A stretch of 64,000 nucleotides of DNA, taken from Bacillota bacterium (GTDB taxonomy: Bacteria > Bacillota > UBA4882 > UBA8346). The translations under genes were made by a program, and so were the position numbers. Position 1 is the stretch's first letter. Each line of letters opens with the position of its first letter. The notes below the pieces were generated by a model. That model was not told the origin of the DNA and searched no databases. It saw only the letters and a list, made by a program, of their open reading frames with translations. The stretch covers positions 16,901 to 80,900 of the forward strand of contig JAEYRX010000013.1 of the NCBI GenBank assembly GCA_023435225.1, in the 5' to 3' direction. This document shows positions 1-8,630 of the stretch, piece by piece.

Positions 1-1
1 T

Positions 2-1498
2 GCTGCCGACCATTTTATTTTAGCAGGAAGATTTTTGTTAATCGTTTTTAATTATCTCATTATTTTATACTGGTGGCAACCTAAAGTATTAGACGACCTT
101 TACTTAGCCATAGTTAGCGCTTTAGTAATCTGTTATGGTCTAATCACTTTAATAGCAGCACGTTTTATTGCCTTAAAAAACATTAATTTAATCTTAACTC
201 TTTTTGAAATATTGATTATCTCCCTAATCTGTTATCTGTCACTCGGCATTATTACCGGCGATCTCTTTTTCCTTTGTTTAATCGGTATTACGGTCAATGT
301 TTTTTATGCAGGTTTTCTATCCGGCATTATACTTTCAATATTGGCTTCCATTGCTTTTAGTATTATTTTCTTTCCTACAATTAATCAAAATACCATTTTC
401 CTTTTCTATTTAAGGTTGTTAAATCTTAACTTGGCTACTTTGATTATTTGTTTTATCGGTTTTAAAGTCAAACAAATGATTAAAAACGTCGAAACCGAGA
501 AGGCCGAGTCGAAAAAACAATACCAGCAACTTCAGGTCTTATCTCGAATTGCCAAAGAGATTAACGGCGAATTAGAAATTGATAAATTGTTATTAATGAT
601 AGTGCAAAAAGCCGGTGAACTTACAAAATCACAAACAGGCGGGATTATTCTCAAAGATTCTGATCAAATTTACCGTATTAAGGCAACTAATGGTATGCCA
701 AAATCTTTCTGGGGGAAAGAAATCTACCCTGCCGATGGACTATTCGGTAAAGTTCTAAGCGAGAAAAAAACCATTTTGGATCGTAATTTCTCTTTCCCTA
801 ATGAAGAAGATAGTTTAAATCATTATAATTATGCTATAGCTTCTCCTATTTGGAGAAAAAATGAAATTTTAGGATTAATCTTTTTGTTAAGAGGTCGTCA
901 GAGCACTAATTACAATAAAGACGACCGGTTATTATTGGAAACTCTTAGCGAAAATGCCGCTAATGCGGTAACCAATGCTAACTTATTTAAACATACGGCT
1001 TTTATGAGTTTAAATGATTATTTAACGGGAGTGGGTAATCTTCGGTTTTTCTATCAGCAGCTGGAACATACTTTTGCCGTAGCTGAACGTTATCAACAAC
1101 CATTCAGCTTAATGATAGTAGATTCTGATTCTTTGAAACAAATAAACGACCAATATGGGAATTCTCAAGGGTTTCGCCATATCAAACAGTTAGCAGAGAT
1201 TTTAAAAAATACTATACGTAACTCAGACATGATAGCTCGATATGACCGGGATATGTTTATGATTATTTTACCTCAAACCAATTTGGAGGAAACAATTAAA
1301 TTAGCTGAACGAATCCGGGGGAATATTGCTAATTCACCTTTAATAATTGATGGTCAATCGATTTATGCTACAGTCTGTATTGGTTTGGCATCATTCTCAA
1401 CCCACGCTAAAAATATCCAAAATCTTATTTCCGTTGTTGAAACAGCATTACATAAGGCAAAACGCCGCGGCAAAAACCAGGTGGTTAGTCCGGAGTAA
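2..1498 (+). CDS. Membrane GAF-GGDEF signalling protein with degenerate GGDEF site (5' partial)
   Basis: The frame is open to the window edge, with hydrophobic residues before the first possible TTG start at 35, so the gene probably begins outside the window. Seen: hydrophobic membrane segments over about the first 140 residues, a short charged linker, a GAF domain (about 165-315), then a GGDEF-fold domain (about 330-487). The DxLTG-like motif (NDYLTGVGN) and the DSDSLKQIND metal-site region are present. The signature reads YDRDMF where RYGGDEF is expected, so both glycines and the Glu are lost. Known: GGDEF makes cyclic di-GMP. Inferred: this copy is probably catalytically dead and acts as a sensor or effector. 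Confidence 0.85.
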   Translation, partial: AADHFILAGRFLLIVFNYLIILYWWQPKVLDDLYLAIVSALVICYGLITLIAARFIALKNINLILTLFEILIISLICYLSLGIITGDLFFLCLIGITVNVFYAGFLSGIILSILASIAFSIIFFPTINQNTIFLFYLRLLNLNLATLIICFIGFKVKQMIKNVETEKAESKKQYQQLQVLSRIAKEINGELEIDKLLLMIVQKAGELTKSQTGGIILKDSDQIYRIKATNGMPKSFWGKEIYPADGLFGKVLSEKKTILDRNFSFPNEEDSLNHYNYAIASPIWRKNEILGLIFLLRGRQSTNYNKDDRLLLETLSENAANAVTNANLFKHTAFMSLNDYLTGVGNLRFFYQQLEHTFAVAERYQQPFSLMIVDSDSLKQINDQYGNSQGFRHIKQLAEILKNTIRNSDMIARYDRDMFMIILPQTNLEETIKLAERIRGNIANSPLIIDGQSIYATVCIGLASFSTHAKNIQNLISVVETALHKAKRRGKNQVVSPE

Positions 1499-1564
1499 TG
1501 TCAACATAGATTTTAAAATTCTTTTATATACATTTATAAAATATTTCTACAAAGGAGAATGTAC

Positions 1565-2155
1565 GTGCTATACAAGATTTTCAAAACAATGTTCTTCTTA
1601 TTATTTAAGGTTTTTCAGGGTTTTCAAATTTTCCACCAGGAAAAGATCCCTTCTTCAGGGCCGGTAATTTTAGCCTCAAACCACATAAGCAACTGGGACC
1701 CGATGGTAGTCGGATCGGCTTCACTACGGCAAGTAAGATTTATCGCCAAAGAAGAGTTATTTAAAATTCCGGTAGTTGGTTCCATGCTTAAAGCCTGGGG
1801 AGCTTTTAAAGTAAAACGGGGTCGAGGAGACCGTGAAGCAATCGGTAAATCGCTGGAAGTACTTTCCAACAATGAAGTATTAGGTATTTTTATCGAAGGA
1901 CGACGCAATACTAAAAACCCGGAAAAGATGATAAAACCTCAATCAGGAGCAGCTATGCTGGCAGTTAAAAGCGGAGCTCCTGTAATCCCAACCCTGGTTA
2001 TCAACAGCAACAAACTTTTTCGCAGCTTTCGAAGGGTAAAAGTAATCTTTGGAGACCCCATAGTTTTCAAGGAAGAACCGGGTTTGGATAAAAAGGATCT
2101 TTATCTAAAGATCAGCAACCAGTTGGTTGACGAGATTAATAAATTAAGAAAGTAA
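1565..2155 (+). CDS. plsC: 1-acyl-sn-glycerol-3-phosphate acyltransferase (PlsC family)
   Basis: Acylates lysophosphatidic acid to phosphatidic acid at the inner face of the membrane in phospholipid synthesis. The protein has the HX4D catalytic motif (NHISNWD), the EGRRN phosphate-binding motif and the GAPVIP motif in the usual order, and the usual length of about 196 residues. An AAAGGAG ribosome site at 1551-1557 lies one base from the ATG at 1559 but seven bases from the GTG at 1565, so GTG is the better start. It follows the GGDEF gene by about 65 bases and ends in a clear terminator. Confidence 0.9.
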   Translation: MLYKIFKTMFFLLFKVFQGFQIFHQEKIPSSGPVILASNHISNWDPMVVGSASLRQVRFIAKEELFKIPVVGSMLKAWGAFKVKRGRGDREAIGKSLEVLSNNEVLGIFIEGRRNTKNPEKMIKPQSGAAMLAVKSGAPVIPTLVINSNKLFRSFRRVKVIFGDPIVFKEEPGLDKKDLYLKISNQLVDEINKLRK

Positions 2156-2156
2156 G

Positions 2157-2180
2157 AAGGAGGCTTTTAGCCTCCTTTTA
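2157..2180 (+). terminator. Rho-independent terminator after plsC
   Basis: An 8-bp perfect stem (AAGGAGGC / GCCTCCTT) with a TTTTA loop and a short T run starts two bases after the plsC stop codon. Confidence 0.85.
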
Positions 2181-2204
2181 ATATCAGTCTATTGAATTTT
2201 AGAG

Positions 2205-2305
2205 GTCAGAAGCAGAATCCGGAAGGGTTTAAAGTAAATCTGCGAAGTCCTAGAGGAAAGATTTTTCTCCTTATTCCTGAATTCTGTCTTCTGAATTCTT
2301 GATCT
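2205..2305. repeat. Stuttering inverted repeat (CAGAAT/CTTCTGAATTC words)
   Basis: The left arm contains GTCAGAAGCAGAATCCGGA and the right arm CTGAATTCTGTCTTCTGA, giving an imperfect long hairpin between convergent plsC and hpf. The same words recur at 34478-34585. No coding signal. Confidence 0.5.
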
Positions 2306-2306
2306 G

Positions 2307-2834
2307 TCAGTATTCCGGCTCAATCAATCCGTAATTCCCATCTTTACGCTTATAGACCACATTTACTTGTTCGGTATCGCCATTGGTAAATACATAAAAA
2401 TCATGTCCCAATAAATCCATTTGCATAACAGCTTCTTCAACCGCCATAGGTTTCATAGCAAAACGCTTGGTACGTAAAATTTGGGGTTCGGTGGACTCCT
2501 CGTGTGGTGTTGACGGAGTTGCCACTACCCGATTCTCTTCCCGGAATTTACGATTAATCTTGGTTTTATACTTATGTACCTGACGTTCGATTTTGTCTAT
2601 TGCTCCGTCAATTGAAGCATACATATCACCGGTTTTTTCTTCTCCCCTTAATAATAATCCATTAACTTGGATGGTTATGTCGACAATATGCGTTCCTCGC
2701 TCAGTACTTAAAGTTACTTGCGCATCAATAGGACTTTTTTCAAAAAACTTACTGATTTTGGAGACTTTCTTATCAGCGTACTCCCGTAAAGCTTCCGTTA
2801 CATCGACGTTCTTTCCATTGACTGTCACTAACAT
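2307..2834 (-). CDS. hpf: Long-form ribosome hibernation promoting factor
   Basis: Binds the 30S decoding region and dimerises 70S ribosomes into inactive 100S particles in stationary phase. The N-terminal S30AE/YfiA domain (about 1-95) is followed by a linker and the C-terminal dimerisation domain (about 120-175, with KRFAMKPM and GHDFYVFTN), which makes it the long form usual in Bacillota. The start at 2834 is chosen because AAAAGGAGA lies about eight bases upstream; the frame remains open further upstream but without a better ribosome site. Convergent with plsC. Confidence 0.93.
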   Translation of the reverse strand: MLVTVNGKNVDVTEALREYADKKVSKISKFFEKSPIDAQVTLSTERGTHIVDITIQVNGLLLRGEEKTGDMYASIDGAIDKIERQVHKYKTKINRKFREENRVVATPSTPHEESTEPQILRTKRFAMKPMAVEEAVMQMDLLGHDFYVFTNGDTEQVNVVYKRKDGNYGLIEPEY

Positions 2835-3082
2835 AAGACCATCTCCTTTTAGTTTAACGTTAATAATTTTATCGACAGAACATCCACTACATCCAGTATT
2901 AAATATATTAGTTATCAACAGCAGAATATCCTTCTACTCACCCAATTAAATAATTCAAATTGAAAAAAGTTTTGTTAAGGAGTTTCATCATTTCCTTTGC
3001 ATAGAGTCTCCGGTCGAATTTTAAAATTATAAAAATCCTTAATAGATGAGATATTTTTATTAAGCTCTCTTAAAATATATAA

Positions 3083-3122
3083 AAATTACTTGCACCGAAT
3101 ATATTTTTACGGAGCAAGTAAT
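3083..3122 (-). terminator. Terminator of the DUF1540 gene
   Basis: Ten-base arms AATTACTTGC and GCAAGTAATT enclose a second complementary CCG pair, just downstream of the 3133 stop on the minus strand and followed by an A/T run. Confidence 0.6.
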
Positions 3123-3132
3123 TACTAACGGA

Positions 3133-3330
3133 TTATTTATTTTTTTGGGGGGCAAATGTTTCACAACAAGTTTCCATAGTGGTTCTAGCCCCGGTAGTTT
3201 CTTCCAGAGAACCAATCTCCATATTGTCGGTGCTTCCAAAATTATTTTTAACCTTAATCTCGTCAGCTAGGCAAGTCTCCCCGTCATCATTGTATTTACA
3301 GGTGGAAACACTACATTTGATACGATTCAT
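3133..3330 (-). CDS. DUF1540 small cysteine-rich protein
   Basis: A 65-residue protein with spaced cysteines (KCSVSTCKYN, ETCLADE, ETCCETF) matching the DUF1540 pattern, probably a metal-binding domain. Function is unknown; members are common in spore-forming Clostridia. The start is at 3330 because GGAGGTG lies six bases upstream; the longer frame adds ten residues with no support. Confidence 0.8.
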   Translation of the reverse strand: MNRIKCSVSTCKYNDDGETCLADEIKVKNNFGSTDNMEIGSLEETTGARTTMETCCETFAPQKNK

Positions 3331-3782
3331 TAAATCACCTCCGTTTGTATTATCTACCACATTTGGAGGTGTTATTCACTAATTTGCAACTTAATATCCT
3401 ACTTATACAATTTAAAGTTTAGCTATGTTTTTCTTTGCCTCTGTGTCTGATTATATAGGCCTCAGAGATATACTTAAATTGGTATATGTAAATAATATGT
3501 TAATTTGTAACGATTTTTTAAGCCTTTTCAGCGTTTGAATATTGTATTCATGTTCAAAAATGTTGACATCGGTTTCAGAACAGAATAGAATTAAATTAAA
3601 ATAACGGAATTCATTTCCGCAATGTAGAAAAGAGCAGCTTAGAAAGTTATAATTTTTTAACATTCATTTTAAGTATAGAAGTCAGAAGTTTTAAAGCCTT
3701 TTCTTTGTTTTTAATTGATTTAATTAATAGCTTACTACTTTGTTTGTACAAATTCTCGTTTAAAACTTTATTATTCAATATA
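3331..3782. other. Intergenic stretch without a convincing gene
   Basis: AT-rich. An open frame at 3451-3663 on the minus strand has no ribosome site and low-complexity composition, so it is not called. Around 3428-3470 the words CCTCTGTGTCTG and CCTCAGAGA resemble the stuttering repeat at 42931. No clear promoter for gltB was recognised. Confidence 0.4.
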
Positions 3783-3898
3783 AGGGAGTTTCATAATTAC
3801 CTTAATTGAGTTTTCGATACAATATATAGTGAATAGCCTAGATGCAGCTATCAATATATTGTATCGAAATGTTAAATTTTTTAATTATGAAAATCCCT
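3783..3898. repeat. 115-bp palindromic element, copy A
   Basis: Ends are AGGGAGTTTCATAATTA and its near complement TTAATTATGAAAATCCCT. The inner arms CGATACAATAT and ATATTGTATCG flank a loop containing CTAGATGCAGCTAT. Related copies lie at 37122-37236 and 45536-45650. It sits just upstream of gltB and could influence the 5' end of that transcript. Confidence 0.8.
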
Positions 3899-3924
3899 CA
3901 CTATACTAGGAAAGGTTGACCAAA

Positions 3925-6900
3925 ATGAAAAGAACCGGGTTTCCTCCCAATCAAGGATTGTATGACAGTAAATTTGAACATGATGCTTGTGGAATAGGCT
4001 TTGTGGTTAATATTAAAGGAACAAAGTCTCATGAGATTGTTCAACAAGGTCTAACCATCTTGAACAATCTGGATCACCGCGGAGCACGAGGCGCCGAATC
4101 TAATACCGGTGATGGCGCTGGTATTTTAATGCAGATTCCTCATGTTTTTTTAGAAAAAAACTCTAAAAATCTTGGAATTGAGTTACCTGCTCCAGGTCAA
4201 TATGCGGTTGGAATGGTCTTTTTACCACCAGAACCTTCATTGCGGGCTGAATGTGAAAAAATCTTCGCTGCTATAGTTCATGAAGAAGGACAAACACTTT
4301 TAGGATGGAGGTCCGTTCCTACCAATGACTCTTCTCTAGGTCAATCGGCCAAAGCTTGCAAACCATATATCCGTCAGGTATTTATCGGTCGGAACCCTAA
4401 TCTTCATAATGATTTAGCTTTTGAACGCAAATTATACGTCATCCGTAAACAAGCGGAAAAAAATATTCGTTACTCCGGAAATAATGGTTATGAATCTTTT
4501 TATATTGCCAGTCTTTCAGCCAGGACTCTTGTTTATAAAGGGATGTTAACCCCGGAACAATTGGAACAATTCTTCCCCGACTTAGCGGATCCGGCGATGG
4601 AATCAGCTCTGGCTTTGGTTCACTCCCGTTTTAGCACCAATACTTTCCCCAATTGGGAAAGAGCCCATCCAAACCGTTTTCTTATTCATAACGGCGAGAT
4701 TAATACCATTCGCGGTAATATTAACTGGATGTACGCCCGGGAATCAGTTTTACAGTCCCCGGAGTTTGATGACGATTTAGCCAAAGTCCTACCGGTAATT
4801 AATACCGACGGTAGCGATTCAGCGATGTTTGACGAATGTCTGGAATTTCTGGCCCTGACCGGCCGTTCGCTACCCCATGCCATGATGATGATGGTTCCGG
4901 AACCTTGGTCAAAACATGAAAGTATCCCTCCGGAAAAAAAGGCCTTTTATGAATATCACAGTTGTTTGATGGAGCCATGGGACGGCCCGGCGGCAATGGC
5001 TTTTTCTGATGGAAGCGTTGTCGGCGCTGTTTTGGATCGCAACGGATTACGGCCGTCACGGTATTACATAACCAACGATGACCTGGTAATCATGGCCTCG
5101 GAGGTTGGTGTAATCGAACTCCCGTCGGAAAAAATCATTGAAAAAGGACGTCTGCAACCTGGTCGGATGTTACTGATTGATACTAAGCAAGGCCGGATCA
5201 TTACCGATCAAGAATTAAAACGCGAATTAGCAACGAAACACCCGTATCAAGAATGGTTGGACCAATATTTGTTAAAACTGAAAGATTTGCCACCGGTTTC
5301 AAAACTTCCGGAATCCGATAGCAAAACGCTGTTACAACGTCAAAAAGCTTTTGGATACACTTATGAAGATTTACGCTTGATTTTAGCTCCAATGGCTCAT
5401 GATGCAGTCGAGCCGCTCGGAGCTATGGGAGTTGACTCTCCATTGGCGGTTTTATCGGATAAGCCCCAATTACTTTTTAATTACTTTAAGCAATTATTTG
5501 CGCAAGTTACTAATCCGCCAATTGATGCTATTCGTGAGGAAATCGTCACCGGAACTGAAACATACCTTGGTTCCGAAGGCAATATATTGAACTCCAAACC
5601 GGAGAGTTGCCGCCAACTTAAGCTGGATATACCAATCTTATCCAACGAAGAACTGGCTAAAATTGCCGGTTTGAATCAAACCGGATTTAAAGCGGTTACC
5701 CTTCCGATTCTTTTTAATGTTAAAGACGGAGCCGGTTTGAAAAAAGCTATGGATAAACTCTGTGAGGAAGCCAACCGAGTAATTAAAGAAGGAGTTAATA
5801 TCATTATACTTTCCGATAGAGGTATCAATAGTGAATTAGCGGCTATTCCGTCCTTATTGGCTGTCTCAGGCTTACACCACTATTTGATTCGGGAAAAAGT
5901 ACGTACTCAAGTAAGCCTGGTAGTTGAATCGGCTGAACCGCGCGAAGTTCATCATTTTGCTCTGTTGTTAGGTTATGGGGCTTCTGCTATCAACCCTTAT
6001 CTGGCTTTTGAAAGCATCCGAGAACTGGTTCAACAAAAAATGATTAATGATGTGGATCTTCATAAAGCTGAATATAACTATATTAAAGCAGTTGTTAAAG
6101 GAATTGTCAAAGTCCTTTCAAAGATGGGTATATCGACTATTCAAAGTTATCAGGGAGCCCAAATTTTTGAAGCTTTGGGTATCAGTCAATCGGTTATCGA
6201 ACGCTATTTTACCTGGACACCTTCCCGGGTTGGCGGAATTACTTTAGATACTATCGCTCATGAAGCACAAATGCGGCATGAACAAGCCTTCTCGGAACGA
6301 TTTGCTGAAAATAAAACTTTGGAAACCGGCGGCTTCTTTCAATGGCGGAGCAATGGTGAAGAACATCTTTACAATCCGGAATCAATTCACAAATTGCAGC
6401 AAGCTTGCCGTACCGGTGATTATGAATTATACAAGGAATATTCTCATCTAATTAACGACCAGACCCAAACATATTATACCCTTAGAGGTTTATTAAACTT
6501 CAAAACAGGTCAACCGGCAATTCCAATTGAAGAAGTCGAGCCGGTAGAGTCTATCTGCAAACGGTTCAAAACCGGCGCCATGTCATATGGTTCAATTAGT
6601 CAGGAAGCTCATGAAACTATAGCGATAGGTATGAATAGAATCGGTGGTAAAAGTAACACCGGTGAAGGCGGTGAAGATCCGGCCCGGTTTATCCCGGATG
6701 CAAACGGCGACTCCCGCTGTAGCGCCATAAAACAAGTTGCCTCCGGAAGATTTGGCGTTACCAGTGAATATTTGGTTAATGCCCAAGAAATACAGATTAA
6801 AATGGCCCAAGGCGCAAAACCCGGCGAAGGTGGTCAACTCCCGGGCCGGAAAGTTTACCCTTGGGTAGCCAAGGTACGCCATTCTACCCCTGGTGTTGGT

Positions 6901-8520
6901 TTGATCTCTCCTCCGCCGCATCATGATATTTATTCCATTGAAGATTTGGCGGAGTTGATTCACGATCTTAAAAACGCTAATCAACAGGCGCGGGTAAGCG
7001 TAAAACTCGTCTCCGAAGTCGGAGTCGGTACAATCGCCGCTGGGGTTGCTAAAGGAAAAGCTGATGTTATTTTAATCAGCGGTTATGATGGTGGTACGGG
7101 AGCTTCTCCCCGAACCAGCATCCGACATGCCGGTCTTCCTTGGGAACTTGGCTTAGCCGAGACACATCAAACCTTACTCTTAAATAACCTGCGCAGTCGA
7201 GTAGTTTTGGAAACCGACGGTAAATTGATGACCGGTCGTGATGTAGCTATCGCCGCCATGCTTGGAGCCGAAGAGTTTGGTTTTGCTACTCTTCCTCTGG
7301 TTTCCATCGGTTGCGTAATGATGAGAGTCTGTAACTTAGATACTTGTCCAGTGGGTGTGGCCACTCAAAATCCGGAATTACGGAAAAAATTCTGCGGTGA
7401 TCCCAGTCATATAGTTAACTTAATGCATTTTATCGCCCAGGAATTAAGAGAAATTATGGCCGGTTTAGGTTTTAGGACTATTAATGAAATGGTCGGCCGG
7501 ATCGATAAATTGGACCCTGCTAAAGAGGTTAAACACTGGAAAGCTAAGGATTTAAACTTCTCCAGTATTTTATACCAACCGGAAGTTCCGGCGGAATACG
7601 GTCGTTATTGCCAAGTACCTCAAAACCACGGTTTGGATCAATCGCTTGATAACCAGATTCTCTTAAAAATTTGTGAGCCTGCTTTAACTGATCAACAAAC
7701 AGTTCAAGCCATTCTCCCGATACGCAATACCAACCGGGTAGCCGGTACCATCCTCGGGAGTGAGGTTACCAAACGATATGGAGCTAAAGGTTTACCTGAA
7801 GATACTATTAAACTTCATTTCCAGGGTTCAGCGGGTCAAAGCTTCGGAGCTTTCGTCCCACCCGGTATTAGTTTAACTCTGGAAGGCGACGCTAACGATT
7901 ATCTTGGCAAGGGTCTCTCCGGAGGAAAAATTATCGTCTATCCGCCTCACAAAGCGGTCTTTAAACCGGAGAACAATATTATCATTGGAAACGTGGCTTT
8001 CTATGGAGCTACCGGTGGTGAAGCATATATTAACGGTATTGCCGGTGAACGGTTCTGTGTTCGCAACAGCGGTGTTAAAGCGGTAGTGGAAGCGGTTGGC
8101 GACCATGGCTGCGAATATATGACCGGCGGCCGGGTGGTAATCCTTGGTTCTACAGGACGAAACTTTGCAGCAGGTATGTCGGGTGGTATCGCTTATATTC
8201 TCGATGAAACTAAATCCCTTAAAACCCGTTGTAATATGGAAATGGTTGACCTGGAAGCTATAGAGGACCAGGAAGAAATAGCTGAAGTAAAAACCATGAT
8301 TCAAAAACATGCCGAATATACCGGAAGTACAAGAGCTAAACAAGTTTTGGCCGATTGGAACCTTTATTATCCGCAGTTTGTTAAAGTTATTCCGCGTGAT
8401 TATAAAAGGGTGCTCCAAGCTATTAAGAATCTTGAAAAATCAGGCTTAAGCAACGAAGAAGTATTTATGGCAGCTTTCGAGGCCAACAAGAGCGACTTGA
8501 AACGGGTTAGTGGAAACTAA
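3925..8520 (+). CDS. gltB: Glutamate synthase, large (alpha) subunit
   Basis: Catalyses glutamine plus 2-oxoglutarate to two glutamates; ammonia made in the glutaminase domain is channelled to the FMN site. Seen: N-terminal nucleophile Cys22 in HDACGIGF, glutaminase domain to about 430, central domain, FMN/2-oxoglutarate domain about 850-1180 with a C-x5-C-x4-C [3Fe-4S] motif (CVMMRVCNLDTC), and the glycine-rich C-terminal helix domain about 1260-1450. The length of 1531 is normal. ATG at 3925 lies nine bases after AGGAAAGG; a TTG at 3916 abuts it and is less likely. Followed by gltD. Confidence 0.97.
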   Translation: MKRTGFPPNQGLYDSKFEHDACGIGFVVNIKGTKSHEIVQQGLTILNNLDHRGARGAESNTGDGAGILMQIPHVFLEKNSKNLGIELPAPGQYAVGMVFLPPEPSLRAECEKIFAAIVHEEGQTLLGWRSVPTNDSSLGQSAKACKPYIRQVFIGRNPNLHNDLAFERKLYVIRKQAEKNIRYSGNNGYESFYIASLSARTLVYKGMLTPEQLEQFFPDLADPAMESALALVHSRFSTNTFPNWERAHPNRFLIHNGEINTIRGNINWMYARESVLQSPEFDDDLAKVLPVINTDGSDSAMFDECLEFLALTGRSLPHAMMMMVPEPWSKHESIPPEKKAFYEYHSCLMEPWDGPAAMAFSDGSVVGAVLDRNGLRPSRYYITNDDLVIMASEVGVIELPSEKIIEKGRLQPGRMLLIDTKQGRIITDQELKRELATKHPYQEWLDQYLLKLKDLPPVSKLPESDSKTLLQRQKAFGYTYEDLRLILAPMAHDAVEPLGAMGVDSPLAVLSDKPQLLFNYFKQLFAQVTNPPIDAIREEIVTGTETYLGSEGNILNSKPESCRQLKLDIPILSNEELAKIAGLNQTGFKAVTLPILFNVKDGAGLKKAMDKLCEEANRVIKEGVNIIILSDRGINSELAAIPSLLAVSGLHHYLIREKVRTQVSLVVESAEPREVHHFALLLGYGASAINPYLAFESIRELVQQKMINDVDLHKAEYNYIKAVVKGIVKVLSKMGISTIQSYQGAQIFEALGISQSVIERYFTWTPSRVGGITLDTIAHEAQMRHEQAFSERFAENKTLETGGFFQWRSNGEEHLYNPESIHKLQQACRTGDYELYKEYSHLINDQTQTYYTLRGLLNFKTGQPAIPIEEVEPVESICKRFKTGAMSYGSISQEAHETIAIGMNRIGGKSNTGEGGEDPARFIPDANGDSRCSAIKQVASGRFGVTSEYLVNAQEIQIKMAQGAKPGEGGQLPGRKVYPWVAKVRHSTPGVGLISPPPHHDIYSIEDLAELIHDLKNANQQARVSVKLVSEVGVGTIAAGVAKGKADVILISGYDGGTGASPRTSIRHAGLPWELGLAETHQTLLLNNLRSRVVLETDGKLMTGRDVAIAAMLGAEEFGFATLPLVSIGCVMMRVCNLDTCPVGVATQNPELRKKFCGDPSHIVNLMHFIAQELREIMAGLGFRTINEMVGRIDKLDPAKEVKHWKAKDLNFSSILYQPEVPAEYGRYCQVPQNHGLDQSLDNQILLKICEPALTDQQTVQAILPIRNTNRVAGTILGSEVTKRYGAKGLPEDTIKLHFQGSAGQSFGAFVPPGISLTLEGDANDYLGKGLSGGKIIVYPPHKAVFKPENNIIIGNVAFYGATGGEAYINGIAGERFCVRNSGVKAVVEAVGDHGCEYMTGGRVVILGSTGRNFAAGMSGGIAYILDETKSLKTRCNMEMVDLEAIEDQEEIAEVKTMIQKHAEYTGSTRAKQVLADWNLYYPQFVKVIPRDYKRVLQAIKNLEKSGLSNEEVFMAAFEANKSDLKRVSGN

Positions 8521-8523
8521 ATA

Positions 8524-8612
8524 GGCGAAAGGCGTGAGGCAACAGGCGCGAGTATAAAATCTTTATTTCTCGTATTTTAACTTTCGCCTATCGCCTTATG
8601 CCTCTCACCTTC
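8524..8612. repeat. Stuttering inverted repeat between gltB and gltD
   Basis: The left arm GGCGAAAGGCGTGAGGC and the right arm GCCTATCGCCTTATGCCTC form an imperfect hairpin made of repeated GGCG/GAGGC words. The same word family appears at 53391-53513. Its intra-operon place could set the gltB:gltD ratio. Confidence 0.6.
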
Positions 8613-8630
8613 AAAATGGAGGAAACTTAA

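Noticed and set aside
3451..3663. A 70-residue open frame on the minus strand
   Set aside because: No ribosome site, low-complexity AT-rich sequence and no recognisable motif.
7873..8418. A 181-residue open frame antisense to gltB
   Set aside because: Lies within the conserved GltB C-terminal domain; no ribosome site or family pattern.
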